From contig NW_019091363.1 in NCBI RefSeq assembly GCF_001949145.1, positions 1,937,252 through 1,968,422 on the forward strand: a stretch of 31,171 bases of DNA. The letters run 5' to 3'. The notes under the pieces are model-generated. The model made no database searches. It saw nothing but the letters and a program-made list of their open reading frames with translations, and was not told the DNA's origin. This document shows positions 1 through 12,600 of this stretch, in pieces. Each line of letters begins with the position of its first letter. Positions within the stretch are counted from its first letter, which is position 1. Source of the stretch: Acanthaster planci. Lineage: Eukaryota; Echinodermata; Asteroidea; Valvatida; Acanthasteridae. The position numbers and the translations under genes are program-made.

Positions 1-219
1 GCTGATATTCTATATAGCAGTTCCAAAAACTTTTGAAAATAATGAAGAAAAATCAGGGGAAAATCTCGAAAACAGACCAAAAAATATATTGATTGTCCAT
101 GAAAATAATCTGAAAAAATCAAACATTTTGAAATGGCCTTCTTAGTGGGTAAAATCTCGAGCGTTCTTAAAAGAATGAGACATCAGGTTGCAAGTAAAGT
201 TTCCAAGACAAGAACTTAC

Positions 220-608
220 TTGGTCAGTTCCCTGGGTACACTAGCCACCTCCAGAAACTGACATAGCAGTGCTTCCATGTTGACTGGCTCCAAACCTTCC
301 AGCTTGACGTGGACGCACAATGGACTGTTCAAGACCTTGTCCATCCCTTCCGGAACGAGCGGTCCCTCCAACGCCCCCTCACTCCTCCTCAGCGCTCCCA
401 TGCCCAGCACAAAGAGGCAGGAGTAGCCGGCAAAGTAGCGCAGGTAGCCCCAGGAGTCCCGGTCAACGTACTGGGCGTCGTCGATGGCTATCAGGGTGCC
501 CGAGTAGCTGTCCAGCTGGGTGCCTTGGACAATGCGGCCTAGGAGACGTTGGAGAGCCCTGGTGCGCTCGGCCGGGGAGAGGTTAAAGACTGACTCATGA
601 GCAGTCAG
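220..608 (-). CDS. ADCY10: ADCY10 exon 18: Walker B of NTPase module, last exon in window
   Basis: It encodes residues 582-710. LIAIDDAQYVD matches human IIFIIDEAQFVD (Walker B and sensor region). The acceptor follows a long pyrimidine tract ending GGTTTGCCAG; the donor ACCAA|GTAAGT leaves in phase 2, so the reading frame must continue beyond position 1. Positions 1-219 are intron. Confidence 0.92.
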
Positions 609-3600
609 CTGGCAAACCAAGGAGAGGAAAGTGAAATGAAATGAGTCATTCATCATTTGAACAAATCTCTCCCTGCAAGTGTATTACATTTTATTGATTG
701 ACGGTCAAATCAAGAAAACCACACAGCGCTTGGGCAGTTTCAGGCAGTACGGTGCAACAAAGTTCATTAAACTGCATTTCACACAGCTAAGTCACAGCTA
801 AGGACGTCTTAATTAGTACGAATAGAGTTAGCCTAATACATGTACACGTATGTCCCAAATGTTCCTTATTCATTAATTTAAAGGACTGCATAATTTTACG
901 AAGCAACAGGTTGGAGAAAGTAATTAGTCATCGGTATTAGTAAAGAGGCAAAATGTAAGAGCATACAAAGATGAAATCATCTTTTCCGGATTGTTTAGGG
1001 TTGATCACTGCCCTGAATTGAACCCACCTGGATTCCCAGCAGGTTATTCAGCAGACTCAGGCTATTGAACAGCTCCGTTCCTTCAAAGCGGTCCTCCAGC
1101 ACTTGCTCCCTCTCCTGTGGGCTAGAGATACCCCCCAGCTCCAGCAATTCAGCGATCACGTAGCAGGCCGTGGTGTACGGGTTGCCGGCGCTGCTGATGG
1201 ATGGCCTATGACACAGGATCCTAGAGGCACAGCGGGAGGGATTGGAGAAGATTTCAAGTCATCCAGGTGATGCAAATTCAAAGAAATACTGACACGAGAA
1301 CTGGACTCTGGATAGTACTGGGTGAAGAACAGTTTCACAGCCTGTTTGAGTCGTAACCTCAACTTCAAATACAGGCGGCAGTTTTGGGTGTAATGTTTGT
1401 TCACTAGTATCATCTGTTGCAACTTACTTAGATATGCAGAACCTTTCACATGTCATCGGAGTCCCCACTTCTATTTACTTCAAACCCCAATTGTTAACAA
1501 CCTTCTGGCTCAAGAGCAGATGTTTTGTTTTGTCTCTCGGAATAGAGCATTCTGTCTCTCACCCCATGAAATCAGTCGTACCATTGCACTCTTAAGCATT
1601 TATTATTTGTACAATAACCAGCACCTGTCGATTGTTAGCCAGACATGGAAATTAAAAATTTTTTTAAACTTTAATGTTACGTACCAAAATGTTAACAGCA
1701 AGCTTCCCTCCAAACTAAGATGACTTGTTCCCAGATAGGTTGCTTCACAGCGACTTTTAATATGCAGAGTATAAAGACGTTGTTGGCCTCAGAATTTTGC
1801 AGAAATGAGTTTGAGCTTATGCACCAAAGACAAACTGACCTCATGTCGTTCTTGACAGCGGCGTCAATGACAGATCTCAGGAATCGTGTCTTCCCCACCC
1901 CAGGCTCACCCTTGACTACTAGGAACAACGGATGCCTGTAGTCACTGGACACGCACACCTTGTCCAAGGTATTCAGGGCTTCCAGAAACTCGGCCACGTA
2001 CCCTAACGTTTGCAATACAAAGACCACGACAACTTCAGAACTGAAGCTACTTCATGTAGCCCTAGAGTCTAACAAATTGGGGTTTTCACGCCTGAATGCA
2101 CTTTGCTTATGGGCAGGTAATTAGCTTCTAGGAATCTTCAAAGCTCTATGTGGTGCAGTAAGCTAATGAAACAGACATCACGGGTCGTAATTATATGAAG
2201 AACAATAATACTCCTGTCTGAGCTGTAAACAATGCCCAAACAGATTTGGAATGATTTAGCATACTCGCAGGGTATAATAAGAGAATCTAAATGCCTTCGA
2301 TACAAAATTCCTACCTAGTATCGCATGCTTGGCCTCTGGAATAGAATGATCTTTTCCCCTGAAAATAAATAGCAAAATACTGGTACCTTAATATCACTTC
2401 TCCTAAAAGGTAAAATCTGGACGAGGATTGCACCATCAGGACCATTATAAATCATATAATAGATCCCTCCAGTAGGTATGCAGTAAGAGCAATAAGTCTT
2501 TAACTTGCATTTAGTTTAAAGCCTCCTCACGAATCAAACTAGGCTTCCGAGAAATGACACCTGTAAAGATCTCAGGCTACAGTGAAACAATGAAGTCATC
2601 AATAATTATCCTCAGGCAATCAGAATCAATGAAGTTGCAAACAAATGCAAACTGATGGGTTGAGTGGAAGTTGATTGCTCACACATCCGCTTCAATGTAC
2701 TCCGAGATGGGTCCCGGGTTGTCCATTCCTTTAAGTGTGATCTCGGGAAGGTCGTGGAAGTGAGCCGTGCCCAGGAAGGATCGATGGCGCGTCTCCTCAT
2801 CGCAGGACAGCTTGCCAGGGTAATTCATCATCAAACGGGCGGCCATGTTTACCTTGGGTCCAATCACTGATGTCAGAAACACACAAGATATCACGCAGTA
2901 CAAAACGGGTTCAAGATTTAACTAAAAAACACAACGGGCCTTGTGCTTGAAATCTTGAGTGCACCATTTGGTTGGCTGCTGATGACCATCAGTACTCACG
3001 TCAAACCTTACAGGCAAGCATAATAATTGTCATCTGGTCATGTGTTAAGTGCCAAGTTGCAAAAAACAACATATTTGCCTCAGCTATAGGGTTTTGTTAT
3101 TTGACCCTCCTAAATCTTTCAAAATCCAACACTGTGCAGTGAATCAGTGGCACATTCTTTGTATGTACTCACAGCCCTATGCCAGTGGTGGCTAGGCTGT
3201 AGTTGTGGATCCTTCGTAATCCTTTAAAAACTGGGAAGATCTTGAGCAAGAGCACTGCACTTCAGTCAAGACCAATTAGACTGACAAATTACACTTCAAG
3301 TATTCACACTGATTGCTTCCAGCAGCCTGCTGTCCTCAATGATTGAACACTTTCACTTATTGACTAAACTACAAAACAGGTTGAGATTACCTAAAAGCTC
3401 CCTCACCTGTGTATTCATGTCGCTCTGGGTGACCTACGACCCCGCAGAAAACTTTACCTGTTGTTACTCCCACGGAAACTTGTCTGAAGGGGAAAAAAAG
3501 GATGATTGCTGCATGTTTCAATTTGAATTCTCGTAGTGCTTCGAATTTTTCAGGAAATGATGTGCATAGTGCAGTTTTACTAGTTCAGCATCTTTACGAA

Positions 3601-6600
3601 TATTGGAGGAAAGCACCAAGGAAACCGCACATATAACATTGGCCTGACAAGCAAAATTAATTGGCTATGATGAAGAGACTTGCTTTTGCTCGTACATGTG
3701 ACCCAATTCAACCAGACAAAATCAGTTATATATCATCCCCAGAACCACTACTGAGATAAAAGGCCTTTCAAGTAATCCTGCACAATCAAGTCAACAGGAC
3801 AGAATTTAGTGCATTATTCACCTGCATTTTCCATGTTCATCAGGGTACCCAATTGATAACAAAGACCTGAGTTTGCTGTTTCCAGTGCAAACTAAAAAAT
3901 ACTGGGAAAAAAACAAGGCATTTTGTGGGATGCCATCAGATACTTTAACATGGACCATTCTGTTGATTGCGTTTGTGATCCCCTCGGAGTTGGAACTGAG
4001 TCATCAATCTCGCTCACCTGACTTCAATCATGTCGTTGAGTGTCATTATGATCTGGCTGGAGCATTGCAGGGCGTGACCAACCTCGTCCTCATGCTTGAA
4101 CCCAGGCAAACCGAACAAAACAAGGAAGCTGGTACCCTGCATACATCGGTAAACAGTGCAGTAAAAGTACTTCCCCAGCATTGAATCAACAACATGAAAC
4201 AAGAAAGTAACAACAAAAGAATAATATGAATTTAGTTTAAAATTTATTTTTAAAAAATTCTTTATATGAAAATATATCAAAAATATTTGATACTTTGAAA
4301 TTTATATGACTATTTATGTAGGTCATCAATATTTCAAATATCACGACTTTATTATTCAATAATGGAATTTTTGACATCCAGAGACTATGGAAATTACATG
4401 GTATTCAGCACACTACTTATTGTGACATGTCCTGCATATTTAAAAATTGCAAGGTGGTTAGTAGAATTTGCTTACACATCTTATGACACTTGTGCCTGAA
4501 ATCTGAAATTTTATTACTGGTCACCAAAGGTTACGCCACATACCTTGTCAAATTCAAAAATCTTGTTGATGACTCCTGTAAAACAAGAAAATAAGAAATT
4601 GGGTGACAAATGTGAAAAAAAAGGTCTCCCTCCAAGAGACATTGTTGAAATGTCATACCATGAATGGAGAAGGTTGGAGCTGTATTGAATTGGGAAGAAA
4701 TCTGTCACACCTTGAAACTGCAGGACCGCTGTTGAGATCTTGTCAAAGACCCCCTGCAGTGAGCGGCTGTGATCATGACCATGGTCCAGGGACAGGTTGA
4801 TGAAGACTACAGTGACATCCCGCATCTCACACAGGTATTCCATTGGCTGGTTCTCCTCCAACTGAAATGAATATGCACAGGCTGTTTATGTAACAAGGAT
4901 TGGGGTTGGATCATGACACAAGCATTTTCAGAACAGCAATGCTGATTGGTGGAATGTTGACTTTGGTTTAAACTTGTTGAAATTGGAAACAGGTCTAGAT
5001 ATTTTGAACTTTTAAAAGAGCACAGTAATATAAACTGAAGTTGGACTGTTCAAATAAACTATGCCTCATCAAGTGGTGGTCGGAATGTGCCCCACAATAA
5101 CAACATCACATCATGGATGTTTGCAGGTGATAAAATAAACTTCTGTCTTGTTTTGAAGTTTTATGAACTGGGTTTAACGAGGTTGACATTAAAGCAATGT
5201 CAGTATCTGTTGAATTTTCTGTTTCAAAATTAATGCCACAGTAGGGTGGGACAGTGTCTACTTTTCTGAGATCTATATGCAACTGTAATGGACACCTGAT
5301 TTCACATCAATGTAAGATATGCAAGTACCTTGTGCAGCACTGGAGCGGCAATGAAGGGACGCAAATCATGTTTGTGAACTGAAAAAAGCAGACAAACATT
5401 CACAATATAATTAAACATTTCTAAAAAGGCTTTTACTTCAACTTTAGCCTGTTTTACGTAAAGCTTCCAATTGAAGATGTATGTAATAGAATAATGGTAT
5501 TGGCACTTTCAACATTTGGCTTGGTCCTGAGTACATGAAGTTATCAACATATGATAAATTTCTTGAAGTTTAAAAGATTGCAAAAGTAGTCAGCCGTGTA
5601 ATGAGGTTGGAAAATGAAGACAAAAACTTCATTTTTACACATGCGTTTTACAGCAAAATATCTGTAACACATGAATGTACATCGAAATTTTGCAAACATG
5701 TCTAGAATGTCAACCAATCCAATGACAAAAGTTTTGCCACGATGCTTCTACGGGTTGAAATCATTCTTGCTGTTTTACACACCCTACAGAAACTGCATCA
5801 GTGAGCCACATGATGCCGTGAGTGGTTTTGCTTCAATATCCAAACACAAGCACAGCCGTTAGTAAACATCAGGGCATGAACCTGGTTCTTGAAAGGGCAA
5901 CGCAATCTCTCCTTGGCAAAGGGCATATGTATTAGAAAATTAACTTGTCAATGGGGACATTTCAATGGGCATTGAGGCAACGACCTGGGGCATCAAGGCA
6001 ACTGCCTCCGATGTCTCCGTGAAGTTCCTGCCTGGACATATGGTGTGCAGATTGTGGCAAAAATAACTTACCGTTTTTCATGTTCACCTTTCGAAATGAT
6101 GGAAACTCATCCATTGCCTGCATAATGGAAATATGGTGGTCATTTCATTACAAATTTTGAATGTACGGGTGTTATCAATAAATGGGGGGGAAACATTCGT
6201 TCAGAGACAATTTTGCTGCAAATCTGCACAGTTAATATTGTTTTAAAGTGATCCGTAAAAAAGAAGGGGTTATTATTTACTGGAGGAATTCTTTTTAAGT
6301 TGAAGAGAAATTCAAGTTTTAGGTGTCAGGCCTTGTTGAATTACTTTTCACAATTTAGTTCAGCCCATGAACCATCTGGATGGTAGTACTCCGTACTACA
6401 TCCAGATCGAGAATTGGACCCGCATTTCTCTTCTTTGTTTTTACATCCCTCTGGTTGTTAGGTGAGCAGGTGGCTTGGAATGATGTTGAAACCAGCTATC
6501 CAAATAACTCTTTATACAAAATGACAAAATAAAGTCTTTGTGACAAACCTTCGGCTTCTGCTGTTCCTGAGGCGTAGATTCTGTGTGAAGAGCGGGGGGG

Positions 6601-9600
6601 GGGGGAAACAAGCAAACGTGAAGGCAAATTGGCAAGTTGATCTGGACCTTGTTGCAGTCATTTCGTTGTTTGTAAAGAACTACAGCGGGAGCTACGACAA
6701 CGACATGGTTTCAAGAGACTTTCCATTCATTGAGGCAACTCTTTCTACTGGTGGATTTGAGTGTACGTGTATGCCAGTCATCAATTATGTTTTATCCTTT
6801 CACATTTACAAAGATCAGTGGTGGAGGCTCCAGTGACCATCAAATAGTGCTGGCTTTGAGCAACTTCCAAGTGATGTCTATTAAGGTCCACCCAGGGATT
6901 ACGTGTAAGGTCATATCTAGTAATTTGTTGGTAAGTTCTTTGAAGAAATACTCTGTTACTTTATAAGAACAAATGAGAGTGGAGTCTGAACTTGGATCTC
7001 AGGAAAAATTCTGAGAACTAACTTCTGAATTTCAAAATCAGGTATTACAATATTGGTTTTAAGCACTTAAATCTTATCAGGGTAAACCATGGTTAACACA
7101 GCATCTTGCGTTTTTAATAAATCATTTGTGTTCCGACTCTAACCCCAGAGAACGTCGCACTGACCCAAGTAGTAAACAAAGGACCTCAGTTACGGGGCTG
7201 CCGGATTTGTCTCTTTTCAGTGGCGTCCTAAGATTTCAAGTAAAAAGACCCAGGGCCCACTCAAAAACACTTCCCTCGAACGAAGGTCAATTTGTAGATT
7301 AGATGTTTGAGCATTTTACCTTTGGTCAATTCGGACTCTGCCCACGTCTTTCTGATGTTAAGGACCTGTAAACAAATCCATACAATTTGACTGGTAGCGA
7401 GTAATAATTTGTGTTGAAGTGCAGGCAGATTCTGTGGCAAACGTGGGTAGCATGTTTACAGCCACACTGACAGTAACTACTGAATGCGTTGTGATTTGTG
7501 GCTACTGTCCGGCCATCTCATACACACTGCTCAAAAACTGAAGTTTCCCACACGCAGCCCAGTTAGCCAATAAGACTTTGTCAACTACATGTATTTATCC
7601 CATAATGCACCACAGAAAGACCTCTCCATGACAACCTCTTCATGGCGTACTGCATTATGAATCGCCTGTATTAGTGATCATCACAGTTCCACATATGGAA
7701 CTTTTGATCTATTGGTTGAATATACAATTGCTTCATTACACTTGAGTTTGAACATAAACGGCATATGGATGACGAAAAACACAAACACTGGATGTACCCT
7801 GACATGTCCTTCATCCAGTTTCTCCACGTTGATCCCCTTGCGCTCCGGGCAGAGTGCCCAGGCAGATGGGGCCAAGATGATGGTTCCTTTATCGCAGTAC
7901 TTCTCAGCAGCATTGACATCAAGCATTGCCTGACCACTGGAAGAGAAGAGACGAAAGGACTTGGTGCCGACGTAGGTTAAGAGAACTTCACCTGCTGATA
8001 AACCTGTGAATGGAAAACAAAAATCAGGGCTCATCTTCAGAGAAGAGTGGTGACAGACAGCAGTATGCTGAACAATATTTCTGCACAAGGCAGGAAAGTG
8101 AGCAAAGGATTATTTAAAGCAAAAGCACCCTGAAGGAGTACTGAAGACACCACTAAGAAGCAAGATTGTAATGTCATAAGATCTGATGGGTAACAATGTG
8201 CAGTCTCAGTACAGCATCTTTGAGAAATCACTCAGGTTTCTAAATGTAATGGTTTATCACCCTATCGTACGGTCTGTCTGCTCTCAGTGTAAACGGTCGC
8301 ACGAGAAACCACAGCAATATCTGTTCATTGTGACAAGTCTCCTAACTGTTCATCAGTATAATGGGTTCTTAAGCTTCCAGATCTGCAGCTACATGTAATG
8401 TCCACGTCCACACGACATTTGCGATCAGTGAACACCTAGCTCTTGATGCCAGATTTGGGCACAGCTTGGACGGGCTTTGCTAGAAGCCCCTGCCACCGTG
8501 GATTCTAGGGTAAAAACAACTGTGCCATCAAAAGGCAAAATATCACCAACATCTTAGCACTGCTGTATGTTGGATGTATGTACTGTATGTATATTGGATT
8601 ACAAAACTGAAGAAACTGACTGTGAATTATGTTGGGTTTTTTTTCAGAATATGAGACATCTGCTATCAGGGAACGCAGGGTCTTGTAATGTAGACGGAGT
8701 CAACCACACCAGCAAATGGCAATTAAAGACCTACTTTCATGGAGCTATAGCAGCATCTTAGAGAAATCCCTCAGGTTTGTAAGTTTAACGATTTATCACT
8801 TTATCATATGGTCTGTCTGCTTTTAGTGTTGATAACACAGGATTTGGGCAAGCTCAATAATATTTACCAGCTTAGCAAAACTACATTATCGGACAAAACG
8901 TCATGGAGAGTTTCTTATGACTGATTAAAAGCTGCTTTGGGCTTAGGAAAAGTTTACAGCTGCTCCTTGAAACTAGCCCCAACAAGAACAAAAAGCTTTC
9001 TCTGGCTTCTCCTCACCAATCTTAACTCCCAGCTTCACCCCGACTTCAGTGTCCCAGTTGTTGCATGTCTTCATGACCTTCCTGGAGCACACAATGGCTT
9101 TGACTACGGCTGTCACGCGAGACTCGACCGACGGCGCCTCCCACAGAACAAGCATGGCATCCCCTGAAGCATAAAGAATCACTTGCTGAAAATTGGCAAG
9201 AGAATCGGCATGTCCATGTATTTCATTAATTAAAAACGGGCACACTGTGATACAATGATGGGTTCAAACTGGAAAAGAAACCAAGACCAGCAATTACAAC
9301 GTAACACCCTACAACCCACAGTACTGTCAATTTATCGCACAAGTCACAAATTCTCCCTGTTAAGTGCTACATGTACACGCAAATTATCCTCAAATATCAA
9401 CCGTATCAATAAACTATAAATAAAATATTAATACTTCATCAATTACTACATTTATGTTTTTATTACATAAATTCTGCCAGTATATCTTGCCCAACAAAGC
9501 GTTCATTATGGAGAAAGAGATTTGGAATGATGATGGTATCTACAGCCCTGTAAAGCAATGCTTAGTGATTTCATTGGCATTTATGTAATAATGTTTGTTA

Positions 9601-12600
9601 GTAGTTACATGTATTAACCCAAGTACAAGTTTTGTATTGCACAATGCTGTGCAGTATATTACTTTACTAGTGCCATGCTGTACGTCAATTGGTCAACTTT
9701 AGAAGATATTTTTGGGGTAAAATTAGGCAGTTATTCCCGCTCTTCAGAAGTGCTGTGCTACTACAGACAAACATGTAACCATTTATCAAAATCTGTTTCC
9801 ATCATATCTTGATAATAAATTTGCTTAATTGCATGCGACGGGGAGGGGGGGAATAATGCTGACCAGCAAATTCGACGACATCTCCTCCTGCCTTCAGCAC
9901 CAAGTCCTCAATGCGGCCCAGGTAATCATTGAGGGTCTTAGTCAGTTCATCAACTCCGTGGTTCTGCAGAGAGAACTGCTCACACAATGCTGTGAAACCT
10001 GGAATCAAACAATGTCAAAAATGCATTGTCTCAAACTCTTTATTAAAAACTGAAAGGTCACTTGCACCTGATGAGGGGTTGGAGATACCCGAACATTTGT
10101 ATAAGTAAGTTTCAACAGGGAGATATGGCTTTAAGAAGATTAAATAAGTTGTCCCAAAATCTAGCTCCAGCATGTTTTGTGAGAAACTGATACATTTAGG
10201 CCTAGCTCACGAAAGTGTGTTACAGTATCATTAGATACGAATATTACACCTTACAAGTACTGAATCCTTGAAAGGATTTTAAATTTCGGCTAGACAAATC
10301 TACACAAAAATGTAGAAGTCACAAATTTAGTTTCTACAAAATAAATTGCTCGTCTGATATTTTTTTCAAAATACTATAGGCCTAGTTTGTCATCTTGAAA
10401 AGTTTTTTAAATGAAAAAAGGAGAGCAACTTCCTTCTCCCCATTTCAACATTTCTGTCTATCATAAAAACTGACTACTGGTGAAAATATTTGAAATGTTA
10501 AAAAAATCCTTGGAGTAAATATTGTCTAGTTTTGCTGCAGTAGGCCCCTACATATACCAGAGATGTCCAGGAACATGAGAACTCCATTGAGCTTCTGGAC
10601 GGCGGGTAGATGTTTCAGCCCCCTGGCAGCATCGATGACAACATTGGGTAGATGGGCCACCAACTCTTGCTGAGCATCGTCTGATGAGCAATGAAGTGAA
10701 AGGTCAAAGAACATGAACAGATCCTATACAATTGAGTACATGTACAGGCATGACAGGTCAAAGTAGCAATGAAAATGTACTGCTAACAGGGCTAATTGGT
10801 GCATCACTGATTCATGAGCAATAGTATTGCTGGTTGTTTGTGATGAGGAAGCTTAGGCCATGGAGGAAGCCTTCCGACGGCACACCTCAAAATAATAGAT
10901 CCAAAACCGGTCTAGTGTTTACCTTAAACTGGAGGCTGGATATCGTGTTTTCTTCTGTCCTCAAAAATTGCATTTTGAAAAACGTTAAAACAATCTGTGT
11001 CCTTGACAAGTGCTCTATGGCCAGCTCACCCCTCAAGCATGTAGGCAACGTATGCATCTATCTGTACATGTACATGTATGTACATGTGTACATGTACATG
11101 TACATGTCCTGCATGTAGGCCTATGTTTCGATTGAAAACTTGCGGGCAAAGGACGTGTATCTCTGGCGCCCTCTTGTGATTCATTTGTCATCAAGGAAGG
11201 AGTAACTTGTGGAATCCAAGGGGTGAATGGTTCCACGTACTGGCTTTAGAGGTGCAGAGCAATATAAAATTTAACATATGTCTTGAGGCTTCCTATAAAC
11301 ATTTTTACTTTTAAAAAAGGTGAGCCATCAACGTGAACAGTCTTGTGCAACAGAATCAAATATACACGTATATGTATTAAATTTCGTCCTGGCTCTAGCG
11401 CTCACTGATATTAATAAAAACACTCTTGCACCGGTTTTAAACACACAATTGCATTGCACATGGCGAACTAGGCTTGGGGATGATTAATTTACATCTTATA
11501 GACACAGGCAAATGCCAACAAGCAAATTCATTCGTTACAGGACATCATAATCCTTTTCAAAGTCAGGAAAAGAAGTCGAAAATTTGGAAAGGCACATGGA
11601 CAGTAGGCTTACAACTTCATGGAACCCATAGACGCAATTATTCCAAACTTCATGAGCATGACCCACCACAGAGGCAAGTCCAATGACTGATATTATCCCC
11701 CTCAGTTGGGAGACTTTGATACATTTTATTATCTAATGAGGCGTGCTCAGAATGATGCAAACAAGTCTTAGAAATATAAATATAATATATTTTTCCCCAA
11801 ATTGATCGGACACGAAGTAGGCCCCTCCTTCCACAGGTGATTACTGTTGTCAGAGATTTTAAATTACATTATCCTGGCCGTCGACAGGTGATAGGTTATA
11901 ACTTTACTACCCTATTAGCACAGTTTGTGGAACATTTTCGGTTAATAATAAAGTATTGGTGAGTTTCTTAATCATCAATTGGCTTAATTTTGTTATACGT
12001 TATCCATTGGTTGCTACTTAGTTGTAATTAACATTAACAAAGCTGCGTATTTATTAAAGCCAGATTCGTGAGTTCTCCATTGTACCAACCTTTTCTCTTC
12101 ATTTCCGTTGTATACTTCTTTATTTCGCTCAAAAGATATTTGTGTGGCACATAAATTATCCCATGACTGTCTCTGCTGCAATAGCACTTGATGTTGAAAC
12201 GCTGTGACCGTACCGAATGAGGGTGTGAAGTGTATGCTTAGGTGCGTATCCAAACTTAGTGTAGTTGTTAGTTACATGACGTCACATCAAAAGCATTGTC
12301 TTAGAAAACAGCCATCCGCGATTTGCAGGCTCCCATTGGACGATCGCTGAAGTTGCGCGTTAACTTCCGGTTCCAAGGTTCCATGTAAACGGCAATCAAT
12401 GCATGTACACTGTACATGTAACTCTATGTGCAGTGCGTGTGCAGTGGGCGTGGTTTAAAGAAAAGTGACGTCACACTTACGAAGTGGATAAAAAACTGCC
12501 ACAACGGTTTTACGCGCGGCGCCCCGAGCGCGGCGCAAACCCAATAGGGGCCAGAATAGGTCAAAGCGAGCATGGCTCATGCCACCCATGCTTTTCTTTT

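Larger units (their letters stand above)
4862..7319 (-). other. ADCY10 introns 6-9 around the linker microexons
   Basis: Between the small exons at 5329, 6072 and 6549 these introns (about 430-740 bases each) are AT-rich. The notable feature is a run of 12 G at 6594-6605, next to the acceptor of exon 7. No element ends were paired here. Confidence 0.75.

Noticed and set aside
1206-1449. Upstream open extension of ADCY10 exon 17 on the minus strand.
   Set aside because: A good acceptor at 1205 joins exon 16 in phase, and the extension shows no sAC similarity.
3176-3245. Minus-strand exon-like frame encoding IHNYSLATTG, resembling the C2 loop of sAC.
   Set aside because: The true C2 loop (SVGVTTG...RHEYT) is at 3407-3483 with perfect phases to exons 12 and 14; this piece has the wrong phase and ends in a stop.
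7219-7231. CAGTGGCGTCCTA, resembling a hAT terminal sequence.
   Set aside because: No inverted partner found nearby, so a single match is not enough to call an element.
10834-11236. Overlapping ORFs on both strands, with repeated Met-Tyr (plus) and Cys-Thr (minus) residues.
   Set aside because: They run through the TACATG microsatellite and have no other protein-like content.
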